Assembly (NCBI GenBank): GCA_964614265.1
Contig: CAZTKT010000011.1
Location: 1-21,443 of the forward strand
Origin: JACQKD01 sp964614265
GTDB taxonomy: Bacteria; Patescibacteriota; Minisyncoccia; Phycocordibacterales; UBA918
Length of the DNA: 21,443 nucleotides
Direction: 5' to 3'
Each line of letters begins with the position of its first letter. Within the stretch, counting starts at the first letter, position 1. Position numbers and translations under genes: made by a program. Under the pieces are notes generated by a model. The model saw only the letters and a list, made by a program, of their open reading frames with translations, was not told the origin of the DNA and did no database searches. Shown in pieces: positions 1 through 6,392 of the stretch.

Positions 1-155
1 ATGTTAGTGCGATTAATCATACAAGGTTAGTGTGCAAATTTTGGGGTCCGGGTCATCTGGAACATTTGTACCGTATCACTCCATTCCTCGTGCCGTTCTT
101 TTTTGTATGGAGCGAACCACAATACGGACATGTTCTTCCATTTTTTTATGCATGA

Positions 156-398
156 TTGTATCTTTTATTAAATGTGTCTTTAGATAGAGCCGTACTATAT
201 CAAACTGAGCCTCCCGAAAAGGCGTTTAGGTCAGAATTTACCCCAGCCGGAATCGCTGAAGCGATCAGGAATGCGTGCCGCCAGTTAGACGTCGCAATGG
301 CACAGGATTCTTTGTGGCTAGATTCTACCGTTCTTGCTACGCGATCGATGATCCAGGCAGATGCGCACATAAAAGAGCTTGAGCGGCTGCTTTTTTAG
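156..398 (+). CDS. Small orphan protein (80 aa), weakly supported
   Basis: I do not recognise this protein. The reading frame opens with TTG at 156, with a second in-frame candidate GTG at 174. It has an amphipathic, mostly helical composition (a stretch around residues 30-45 rich in Ala, Ile and Arg, and a Leu-rich C-terminus) and no cysteine pairs or membrane segment. Support comes mainly from the well-formed intrinsic terminator that starts 8 bases after the stop codon. No convincing ribosome binding site is visible. It could be a fragment of a larger decayed gene, since the whole 1-1100 stretch looks eroded. Confidence 0.35.
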   Translation: MYLLLNVSLDRAVLYQTEPPEKAFRSEFTPAGIAEAIRNACRQLDVAMAQDSLWLDSTVLATRSMIQADAHIKELERLLF

Positions 399-405
399 CC
401 GACAT

Positions 406-442
406 AATCCCCGGGACATGAAAATGTCTTGGGGATTCTTTT
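406..442 (+). terminator. Intrinsic terminator after the first small ORF
   Basis: An almost uninterrupted stem: AATCCCC (406-412) pairs with GGGGATT (431-437), and GGGACAT (413-419) pairs with ATGTCTT (424-430) with two G-U pairs. The loop is a GAAA tetraloop (420-423). TCTTTT follows. It ends plus-strand transcription from the small gene upstream. Confidence 0.75.
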
Positions 443-558
443 GTATAAGGAAAAACTCTAGGTCTACCACACTCCAGCTTCCATTGGAATAAGTCTGAAA
501 CTTCAGCTCCCAACACCTCCACCTAGACTTTCCAACAGATCGGCGGCACCCATAGGGT

Positions 559-891
559 ATGGACGATATAGAGGCCGTCATTGATGCCAGCAAGCATTTC
601 AAATACCACGAGCCGAGTGGCACGACGCCATTCAACAGAATGTCATCTCTACCAGAGTCGAAGAAACATCTGAAGTATGCGATCAAGGAGCGGATACAAC
701 TTCTCGCAACTGCCTACATATCTCTGGCAACATTCATCGACGATGATCTGGTTGAGTTTCTGGAGGAACATCGGGGGAGTATAGAGAAAGAAGACAAAGA
801 AAAGACGAAAGATATCTATGAAAACGTGATGCAAGATATGACAAAGCTGACGAATGAGATCAAAGCGTTTGATCCGATGGGGGGTGGGTAG
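559..891 (+). CDS. Hypothetical charged helical protein (110 aa), possibly the 5' part of a broken gene
   Basis: I do not recognise a family. The protein is acidic and Lys/Glu-rich, predicted to be helical (residues about 36-105), with no membrane segment or Cys motif, and ends in a Gly-rich stretch. The codon before ATG-559 is a TGG/TAG-type break (TAG at 553-555 in frame), so the start is fixed close to 559. The next ORF (952-1089) is in the same frame, separated by a TAG at 889-891 and a TGA at 907-909. The two could be a single gene broken by point mutations, or two short genes. The 3' ORF is the one that carries the coding part of the direct repeat. Confidence 0.45.
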   Translation: MDDIEAVIDASKHFKYHEPSGTTPFNRMSSLPESKKHLKYAIKERIQLLATAYISLATFIDDDLVEFLEEHRGSIEKEDKEKTKDIYENVMQDMTKLTNEIKAFDPMGGG

Positions 892-951
892 ATGATGCAA
901 CATCTGTGATTTGAACCTGAAACATGTGCCTCATATAAAGACAAGACCGAT

Positions 952-1089
952 ATGTTTGCCTCGGTGTGTCCAACCTTGCTCGCCCTACTCAGCAAGTTTC
1001 GAACTTTTGACTGGGCGGAGGAGTATAAATATCCGACAGTCATTCTCTCCCAAATGAAGCAGTTGCTGGCCGAACATCAGGAGGGATAA
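952..1089 (+). pseudogene. C-terminal tail of a gene of unknown function, shared with the second repeat copy
   Basis: A 45-codon ORF in the same frame as 559-891, ending in a tail of the form Y-K-Y-P-T-V-I-L-S-Q then M-K-Q-L-L-A-E-H-Q. The last 23 codons lie in the direct repeat. The second copy (5413-5481) encodes exactly the same residues although the DNA differs at four third-codon positions (Thr, Val, Ile and the final Gly codons). This synonymous-only pattern shows that the tail was under protein selection in both copies before it became part of the flanking repeats. The parent protein is not recognised. A recombinase or another mobile-element protein is possible because of the context, but this is only inference. 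Confidence 0.5.
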
Positions 1090-1231
1090 CCCCGATTCGC
1101 CAGCTGTTTGCCCTTGTGGCGAGCTTTATACCGCAGACCCGAGCTTGTCACCAATTACCACCACTACCCACCGGTTTGACCAAAATTTCGCCCCTAAAAC
1201 GATTTGCTTAACTTTTCAATAATTAAGCAAA
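1024..1231. repeat. Left copy of the 208-bp direct repeat flanking the zinc cassette
   Basis: It aligns without gaps to 5416-5623 (constant offset 4392). I count about 14 differences outside an 11-bp hairpin loop, and about 21 in all. Parts in order are a conserved coding tail and stop (to 1089), a stem TCGCCA/TGGCGA (1097-1102 with 1117-1122), a non-coding conserved stretch, and a terminal palindrome TTTGCTTAA (1203-1211) / TTAAGCAAA (1223-1231) around an 11-nt spacer. It lies just downstream of the yibE/F-like gene's stop. Confidence 0.9.
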
Positions 1232-1256
1232 TGCACCGAGTCATAATTGCTTAAGA

Positions 1257-2432
1257 TTAATGATGATGCTCAAAATGCTCCAGAGCTTCTTTTTCCTTTT
1301 CCACTAAAGCTTTGTCAACCTGCTTTTTAGTTTTCCTCGTTAAAAGCCAGACTGCCACCATCGTGGTTATAGGCACCGCAAGCACAAGACCGATGCTTCC
1401 GATCATGGTACGCACAATCTCAGTTGAAAATATCTCACGATTCATGGTGACCCAAATGCTTTCAGTGGATGATTGAGAAAACAACAAAAGAAGCGGAAGT
1501 GACGCTCCAACATAAGCAATAGCGAGAGTGTTAACCAAAGCCCCGATATGCTCGCGGCCAATTCTGATGGCTCGCTGATAGATCGTCTTCTTCGGTACAT
1601 GAGGCGCAATACGAAGGAGTTCCTCGACGGATATCGCTTGTCCGATTGCCACATCATACAGAACTCCGAGAAGTCCGATCATAATTCCGCCGAGCAAAAG
1701 TCCGATGACATCTATATCACCGCGAGCATTCAGATTGAGATATACGACTTCTTCCGAGCCGAAACCGCTAAGCCTCGTAAAATACACCGACCAATACGCG
1801 AGAAGGCCAGTAAAGGAAACAGTAGCAACCATACCTAACACAGCAGATGATGTCGTCTTATTGAACCCATGGGTTATATACGAACCAACAATAATGATGA
1901 GAGACGAAACACCAATCGTGACAAGAAGCGGAGAATAGCCATGAAGTATGCCCGGCAAAAGCACGTACATTATGAGCAAGAAACTACCAGCCAAGCTTAC
2001 AATCCCTCGCACGCCTTGTATGCCTCCAAAAACAAATACCGCGACCGCAAACAATCCGACAAGGAAAAAAACTTGGGGCAATCTATAGGGCTCATCCACC
2101 GAATGGTAATCCGTGCCATCAAGAGAATTTGATGTGTGTCTTAAATAAAACACCTCATCTACTTTCAAATTCAAATAATCGTTGTCGACGGTTAATTCTT
2201 TATCTTTTTCACTGCCCTCAAGAATTTTTACTCGTATCGTTTGATTGCTGTGCTGTATGTCGGTGCCTGGGACAGGTTTTACTTCCTGTTTAAGAATCTC
2301 AAGCACCTGCGCTTTTACCAGTTCACTTTTGTCAGGTACCAACTCAGCTTGCCCATGGGCGATCCCAGAAAAAGAGAGTACGGATGTAATCAATAGCAAA
2401 CTGATAAATAAGTATTTTTTCATTCTCATCAT
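1257..2432 (-). CDS. YibE/F-like multipass membrane protein, in operon with zur
   Basis: A 391-aa YibE/F-like family member. It has an N-terminal signal peptide (Lys/Arg start, hydrophobic 7-24, Ala-rich cleavage region near 25-28), then an extracytoplasmic beta-rich domain of about 90 residues. Seven or so hydrophobic segments follow between about residues 118 and 365, including the conserved Gly-rich loops and the G-V-L-Y-D-V-A-I-G-Q stretch typical of the family. A charged tail ends in three histidines. The molecular function of the family is not established; transport has been proposed. Its ATG directly abuts the zur stop codon (TAAATG), so the two are co-transcribed and probably translationally coupled. 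This makes it a likely Zur-regulated partner of the divergent ZnuABC importer. The His tail could bind metal, which is inference. Confidence 0.85.
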   Translation of the reverse strand: MMRMKKYLFISLLLITSVLSFSGIAHGQAELVPDKSELVKAQVLEILKQEVKPVPGTDIQHSNQTIRVKILEGSEKDKELTVDNDYLNLKVDEVFYLRHTSNSLDGTDYHSVDEPYRLPQVFFLVGLFAVAVFVFGGIQGVRGIVSLAGSFLLIMYVLLPGILHGYSPLLVTIGVSSLIIIVGSYITHGFNKTTSSAVLGMVATVSFTGLLAYWSVYFTRLSGFGSEEVVYLNLNARGDIDVIGLLLGGIMIGLLGVLYDVAIGQAISVEELLRIAPHVPKKTIYQRAIRIGREHIGALVNTLAIAYVGASLPLLLLFSQSSTESIWVTMNREIFSTEIVRTMIGSIGLVLAVPITTMVAVWLLTRKTKKQVDKALVEKEKEALEHFEHHH

Positions 2433-2846
2433 TTAACTTTTGGCGCAAGATTCGCACACTCCAAAAAACTCGAGTGAGTGCTGATTTATCGCCTTGAATT
2501 TGGACGATTTGCCGAGCACATTTTTTGACAGACTTTTAATATCGCAATTATCAAAACTTTCTACAGTGCCACAGTCCGTGCAGACAATGTGATGGTGATG
2601 GTCGGCAAGTTCGTAGTAGGCCGATCCCTTTCGGAGGTCCACCTTCTTAATAATTTCCGCCCGTTCGAGCGAGGCAAGAGTTCTGTAAATGGTAACTTGA
2701 TTAATATTTTTGCTCTTTAATTTGCCATATATAAATTCAGCATTGATTGGCTTACAGTCAGAAGAAAAGACCCCAAGAATGAGTTTCCTTGCTGGCGTAT
2801 TCTTCAATCCGGCCTTTTTAAGCGCCTGTGGCAACTCATGTGACAT
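2433..2846 (-). CDS. zur: Fur-family zinc uptake regulator (Zur-like)
   Basis: A 137-aa Fur-family repressor. The N-terminal winged helix (about 1-80) contains the family signature around V-T-I-Y-R-T-L-A-S-L (51-60). The C-terminal dimerisation/metal domain has the His cluster HHHH at 83-86, and structural-zinc pairs C89-x2-C92 and C131-x2-C134 with H123. It is divergent from znuABC and upstream of the YibE/F-like gene, which argues for Zur (zinc) rather than Fur or PerR. It probably represses both directions through the operator(s) in 2862-2929. A candidate promoter (TTGCAA at 2881-2876, TATTCT at 2858-2853) would start transcription at or next to the ATG, giving a leaderless message. Family assignment is firm; zinc specificity is inferred from context. 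Confidence 0.9.
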   Translation of the reverse strand: MSHELPQALKKAGLKNTPARKLILGVFSSDCKPINAEFIYGKLKSKNINQVTIYRTLASLERAEIIKKVDLRKGSAYYELADHHHHIVCTDCGTVESFDNCDIKSLSKNVLGKSSKFKAINQHSLEFFGVCESCAKS

Positions 2847-2852
2847 GTATCT

Positions 2853-2904
2853 AGAATACTCTAAATGTTAATAACTTGCAATTGGAAAAAATACGGTATA
2901 TAGT
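2853..2904. promoter_or_regulatory. Divergent zur/znuA promoters sharing one -35 palindrome
   Basis: TTGCAA (2876-2881) is its own reverse complement and can serve as -35 for both directions. On the plus strand TATAGT (2899-2904) follows after 17 bp. On the minus strand TATTCT (2858-2853) follows after 17 bp. A second minus-strand option is TTTACA (2916-2911) with TATTTT (2893-2888), also 17 bp apart, whose -35 falls in the Zur box. These are pattern matches only. Confidence 0.55.
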
Positions 2905-2906
2905 TC

Positions 2907-2929
2907 TAAATGTAAATGATTAACACTTA
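2907..2929. promoter_or_regulatory. Candidate Zur operator (23-bp palindrome)
   Basis: The site has the form TAAaTGTaAAT-G-ATTaACAcTTA, an odd-centred palindrome with 9 of 11 pairs matching, in the style of Fur/Zur boxes. It begins 2 bp after the znuA -10 and so covers the start of transcription. It also contains the -35 of one possible zur promoter. The same half-site, TAAATGTTAAT, recurs at 2862-2872 with a poor second half (about 6 of 11), between the -35 and -10 of the other zur promoter. Confidence 0.6.
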
Positions 2930-2971
2930 TAAAATACGTCGAAAGCACTTTAATGGAGAATATTAATTTGT

Positions 2972-3898
2972 ATGAATAAAAAATACATTCTGGGTTTGGT
3001 CTTGGGAGTGGTTGTCATCGGTTTAGTAACTTTAGTCATTAAAAATAATGATGGGGTTTCCACCACTTCTACCGAGAGACCGCAAGTCGTGACTAGCTTC
3101 TATCCTCTCTACTTCTTCGCCTCAAAGATTGCGGGTGATAAAGCCGATGTATTCAACGTCACACCGTCCGGAGCAGAGCCTCATGATTACGAACCGACGT
3201 CCCAGGATATAGCCAGAATCGAGAAGGGCGATGTGCTCATCCTCAACGGGGAAGGACTTGAAGCATGGGCGGATAATATCAAAGCAAATATTGATCCCAA
3301 TGAGACTTCGATCGTGATTGCTGGAGAGGGTTTGGCAACTCAAGAAGTGGTCGAGGATGGAGAGAAAATAACAGACCCTCACGTTTGGCTCTCGCCAGCA
3401 TTGGCAGAACAGATGGTCGATAAAATTAGATCGGGATTTGCGAAAGCCGACCCTGATAATGCTTCGTACTATCAGGCCAATGCTGATGCACTCAAATTGA
3501 AATTAGCCACTCTCGATGCCGAATACAAACAAGGACTCTCAACCTGTGCAAGTAAAAATATCATCACGTCCCACGCCGCATTCGGTTATCTTGCTTCGAC
3601 CTATGGTTTAAATCAGGTCCCGATTGCTGGCCTTTCTCCGGATGCGGAACCGTCACCTCAAGAATTGGCGCAAGTAGCTAAGTTTGCGAGAGACAACAAC
3701 GTCAAATACATTTTCTTTGAAAGTCTGGTAAGTCCAAAGCTTTCTCAAACTATTGCGACTGAAGTCGGCGCACAAACATTGGTCTTGAGTCCTCTTGAGG
3801 GATTAACCGATGATGAAATTACATCCGGAAAAGATTATTTTAGCGAGATGAGAAATAACCTAACTAACTTAAAGACCGCACTCTCATGCACACCGTAG
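2972..3898 (+). CDS. znuA: Zinc ABC transporter substrate-binding protein (ZnuA type)
   Basis: A 308-aa cluster A-I metal-binding protein that captures Zn(II) outside the membrane for ZnuBC. The N-terminal hydrophobic segment (5-23) has no lipobox Cys, so it is probably membrane-anchored rather than a lipoprotein. Expected ligands are visible: H71 in P-H-D-Y-E-P, H137 in D-P-H-V-W-L, and H201 in S-H-A-A-F-G-Y. The third histidine (rather than Glu) and the motif around it are of the zinc type, not the manganese PsaA type. C192 and C306 could form the disulfide seen in ZnuA proteins. The His-rich loop of many ZnuA proteins is absent; only a short acidic stretch precedes H137. GGAG at 2955-2958 is 13 nt from ATG, a long spacing. 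It overlaps znuC by 13 bases. Confidence 0.93.
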   Translation: MNKKYILGLVLGVVVIGLVTLVIKNNDGVSTTSTERPQVVTSFYPLYFFASKIAGDKADVFNVTPSGAEPHDYEPTSQDIARIEKGDVLILNGEGLEAWADNIKANIDPNETSIVIAGEGLATQEVVEDGEKITDPHVWLSPALAEQMVDKIRSGFAKADPDNASYYQANADALKLKLATLDAEYKQGLSTCASKNIITSHAAFGYLASTYGLNQVPIAGLSPDAEPSPQELAQVAKFARDNNVKYIFFESLVSPKLSQTIATEVGAQTLVLSPLEGLTDDEITSGKDYFSEMRNNLTNLKTALSCTP

Positions 3899-4623
3899 AT
3901 CATGCAGAAAACGTCATTGAGGTTCAGAACATCTCGTTTGCCTACAATGGCCACGAAGTTCTCAAAGACATCAATCTCTCGATCCACCGAGGAGACTATC
4001 TTGGGCTTGTGGGAGGCAACGGTGCCGGCAAAACGACACTTCTAAAGATAATACTCGGTATCCTCAAACCCGATGTGGGAACTATAAAACTATTCGGTCA
4101 AGACATTTCCGGTTTCAAGGACTGGCAAAAGATTGGATATGTGCCGCAGAAAGCGACCAGCTTTGATGTTAATTTTCCGGCAACCGCAGAAGAGGTCGTG
4201 CTCATGGGGCGATTCGGCCGGCGAGGATTGTTCCGTCAGATGACCGATACAGATAGGAAGAAGGTACACGAAGCACTCAATCATGTGGATATGTGGGATC
4301 ACCGGCATCGTCTCGTCGGGGATCTCTCCGGCGGCCAGCAACAGCGAATATTCATCGCCCGGGCACTTGCTGGAGACCCTGAGGTCATTTTCCTCGATGA
4401 ACCAACAGTCGGGGTCGAGAAAGATATAAAAGATGAATTCTATAAGTTACTCCGGAAACTCAACGAGGAACTGCGTCTTACAGTGGTTCTCGTCACCCAC
4501 GACATTGAAAGCATGGCTCACGAAGCGATGCATATTGCCTGTATTGACCGCACGCTTGTTTTTCACAATTCGGTCGACAAATTCTTTAAGGAATCGCATA
4601 ACGTAATTCATCCCCACTCATAA
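3886..4623 (+). CDS. znuC: Zinc ABC transporter ATP-binding protein
   Basis: A 245-aa ABC ATPase that powers zinc import through ZnuB on the cytoplasmic face. Walker A is G-G-N-G-A-G-K-T-T (43-51), the Q-loop lies near Y-V-P-Q-K (85-89), the signature LSGGQ is at 147-151, Walker B V-I-F-L-D-E at 167-172, and the switch His is in V-T-H-D-I. All catalytic elements are intact. The start overlaps the znuA 3' end and the stop is one base before znuB, so the three genes form one operon. The His-rich N- and C-termini are compatible with metal handling but may be chance. Specificity for zinc rests on ZnuA and Zur. Confidence 0.93.
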   Translation: MHTVDHAENVIEVQNISFAYNGHEVLKDINLSIHRGDYLGLVGGNGAGKTTLLKIILGILKPDVGTIKLFGQDISGFKDWQKIGYVPQKATSFDVNFPATAEEVVLMGRFGRRGLFRQMTDTDRKKVHEALNHVDMWDHRHRLVGDLSGGQQQRIFIARALAGDPEVIFLDEPTVGVEKDIKDEFYKLLRKLNEELRLTVVLVTHDIESMAHEAMHIACIDRTLVFHNSVDKFFKESHNVIHPHS

Positions 4624-4624
4624 C

Positions 4625-5434
4625 ATGTTGGAAATTTTTCAATACAGCTTTGTAATACGAGGACTTGAGGCAGGCATCATAGTAGCCCTCATTGCACCAC
4701 TCATCGGAATCTTTCTTGTTCTGCGAAGATATTCTCTGATTGCTGACACACTTGCTCATGTATCATTGGCCGGAATCGCTCTTGGGCTTTTGTTTGGCAT
4801 CAATCCTATTTTTACTGCACTGGGAGTGACCGTAGTGTCTTCTCTAGGTATAGAGCGTTTACGAACCACAAAACGTATCTACGGCGAATCGGCTCTGGCT
4901 CTTTTTCTCTCTGGAAGCCTCGCCTTGGCTACCGTCCTGCTGAGTCTTGGAAAAGGATTTAACTCAAGTCTTTTCAATTATCTTTTTGGAAGCATTGTAA
5001 CGGTGACTCAAACCGATGTGTACACGATTGCTGTTCTTGCAGTCATCGTCATTGTAATACTTATCGCTTTTTACAAGGAACTTGTATACATAGCGTTCGA
5101 TGAGGAATCCGCCAAGGTTGCCGGCATTCCGGTACGACTTATAAATGCCGTGCTCGTTGTTCTTGCCGCACTGACTATCTCACTAGCCATTCCGATTGTT
5201 GGCGTTTTATTGATCGCCGCCCTAATCGTCATTCCTGTGGTAACGGCGTTGCAATTTAGAAAAAGTTTTGCGAGGACAATATTATACGCAGAGGGTATCT
5301 CGCTTTTCTCAGTGATTGCCGGAATATTCGCTTCTTTTTATTTCAGCCTTTCCACTGGTGGAACGATAGTGCTTATCATGCTCGCAATCTTTATTACAGT
5401 TATGGCTCTTAAGAATATAAATATCCGACCGTGA
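4625..5434 (+). CDS. znuB: Zinc ABC transporter permease, 3' end fused to the repeat
   Basis: A 269-aa ABC-3 family permease with about eight membrane segments, including the early motif R-R-Y-S-L-I-A-D-T-L-A-H-V-S-L-A-G-I-A-L (34-53), which is diagnostic of ZnuB/MntB permeases and contacts ZnuC. The start is one base after the znuC stop region. The last six residues and the TGA stop are supplied by the right-hand direct repeat read in a different frame from that repeat's own coding tail. The gene's native 3' end has therefore probably been replaced or trimmed at the repeat border. Length is still normal for the family, so function is probably kept. Confidence 0.92.
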   Translation: MLEIFQYSFVIRGLEAGIIVALIAPLIGIFLVLRRYSLIADTLAHVSLAGIALGLLFGINPIFTALGVTVVSSLGIERLRTTKRIYGESALALFLSGSLALATVLLSLGKGFNSSLFNYLFGSIVTVTQTDVYTIAVLAVIVIVILIAFYKELVYIAFDEESAKVAGIPVRLINAVLVVLAALTISLAIPIVGVLLIAALIVIPVVTALQFRKSFARTILYAEGISLFSVIAGIFASFYFSLSTGGTIVLIMLAIFITVMALKNINIRP

Positions 5435-5481
5435 TCCTCTCCCAAATGAAGCAGTTGCTGGCCGAACATCAGGAGGGGTAA
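5413..5481 (+). pseudogene. Orphan C-terminal coding tail in the right repeat copy
   Basis: Read in the frame ending at TAA 5479-5481, this encodes the same tail as 1021-1089 with only synonymous changes. Here it has no upstream gene of its own: it overlaps the znuB 3' end in another frame. It is the remnant of a second copy of the parent gene, which lost everything upstream of this point when the zinc cassette was placed next to it. Confidence 0.55.
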
Positions 5482-5623
5482 CCCCGATTTGCCAGCTGTT
5501 TGCCCTTGTGGCGAGCTTTGTCCCACGAACCCACGCTTGTCACCAATTACTACCACTACCCACCAGTTTGACCAAAATTTCGCCCCTAAAACGATTTGCT
5601 TAATTTCCGAAATGTTAAGCAAA
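5416..5623. repeat. Right copy of the 208-bp direct repeat flanking the zinc cassette
   Basis: The ungapped partner of 1024-1231. The stem TTGCCA/TGGCGA is at 5489-5494 with 5509-5514; the one base difference from the left copy turns a C-G pair into U-G, so pairing is kept. The terminal palindrome is 5595-5603 / 5615-5623 with an 11-nt spacer of a different sequence. The stop codon of the minus-strand membrane protein gene lies in the right arm of this palindrome. Confidence 0.9.
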
Positions 5624-6082
5624 TATGACTCGCTTGATTGCAGTCTCAAGTCTTTCCGGCTCATCCGTTCCGATCCGATAGATTTTTCCGTTCTTCATTC
5701 GGATTTCAACCGCATCAAAGCCGGAGACATTATAAATCCACATTTTCGGCCAGAACCACAATCTGATGCCCCAGCCGTAATACCAATGGTTTTTTACCTG
5801 CGTTGCGGAAGCAATCTCACTCATCAGGAATTTTTTGCGAAAAATGCCGTAACCAAACTTGATTACCACGCGCTCTGCGTCAACGCTCACGGTAAGCGAG
5901 CCGAAGGATGCAAGGATGAATAAGATCAGTGCCATGATAGCGGTAATGGCAAAATTTGTACCGGAGTCGACTGAGGGAGGTTCAGCTCTGGCCGTAATTT
6001 GAATCCATGCGAAAAACACGAGTACGGCCAGCGTAACAACCAGCATCAGGTAACCAATTTGTGTATGTTTGTAGGGGCTCAT
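5615..6082 (-). CDS. PH-domain-like small membrane protein
   Basis: A 155-aa protein with two N-terminal transmembrane helices (about 8-29 and 43-66) joined by a short loop. A C-terminal domain of about 85 residues follows, with alternating beta-strands and an ending of the form G-T-D-E-P-E-R-L-E-x-A-I, typical of bacterial PH-like (bPH/DUF304-type) membrane proteins. Function is unknown; such domains are thought to bind lipid or protein at the membrane. Its ATG overlaps the stop of the preceding zinc-ribbon gene as ATGA, so it is co-translated with it. It is the last gene of the long minus-strand series and terminates inside the repeat palindrome. The assignment is by fold-like pattern only. 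Confidence 0.65.
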   Translation of the reverse strand: MSPYKHTQIGYLMLVVTLAVLVFFAWIQITARAEPPSVDSGTNFAITAIMALILFILASFGSLTVSVDAERVVIKFGYGIFRKKFLMSEIASATQVKNHWYYGWGIRLWFWPKMWIYNVSGFDAVEIRMKNGKIYRIGTDEPERLETAIKRVIFA

Positions 6083-6387
6083 AATATTTTAGTTATTTTT
6101 TTAGTTACGGCATCCTGATAAAGCCGATAGGCTGGCCTTTTCTCTTTCTCGTAAATGTAGAAAGAACCGACAACTTTTTTACAAGACTTGCAAATTAATT
6201 GTTTTGCCTTAGGCACGCTTTTTGTAATAATCCGATCAACGTAAACACGTTTAAGCGGTCCAGGGCCATCCTTTTGATATAGAAACAATAAATTTCCACA
6301 GCTTTCGCAACTTACTTTGAGCAAGCGCGAATGGCCTCCTCGTGCCTTGCGATATTTATCAGTTTTCAATTTAAATTGCTTGGTCAT
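6079..6387 (-). CDS. Small zinc-ribbon protein (102 aa)
   Basis: A basic protein with two CxxC knuckles, C-E-S-C (near residue 27-30) and C-K-S-C (near 66-69), spaced as in a zinc ribbon. It has a Lys/Arg-rich N-terminus and a C-terminal stretch Y-E-K-E-K-R-P-A-Y-R-L-Y. Short proteins of this look are common in Patescibacteria genomes, but I know of no assigned function. Nucleic-acid binding is a reasonable guess. It lies 5 bases after tspO and overlaps the next gene by ATGA. Confidence 0.7.
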   Translation of the reverse strand: MTKQFKLKTDKYRKARGGHSRLLKVSCESCGNLLFLYQKDGPGPLKRVYVDRIITKSVPKAKQLICKSCKKVVGSFYIYEKEKRPAYRLYQDAVTKKITKIL

Positions 6388-6392
6388 GTTTT

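Noticed and set aside
27..131. A 34-codon minus-strand ORF at the left edge
   Set aside because: Too short, no ribosome site and no recognisable family; 1-155 otherwise shows nothing I can support.
889..909. Alternative genetic code with TGA read as glycine (Gracilibacteria/Absconditabacteria)
   Set aside because: Clear genes end on TGA at family-typical lengths (znuB, first methyltransferase, nuclease), and the break at 559-1089 also includes a TAG.
5595..5623. Repeat-end palindrome as an intrinsic terminator
   Set aside because: The stem is AT-rich and there is no T run on either side, so a recombination or structural role fits better.
5489..5923. Plus-strand 144-aa ORF over the right repeat and the PH-like gene
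   Set aside because: Most of it is antisense to the membrane protein gene; the repeat part shows mainly amino-acid-changing differences in this frame, so it is not a conserved protein.
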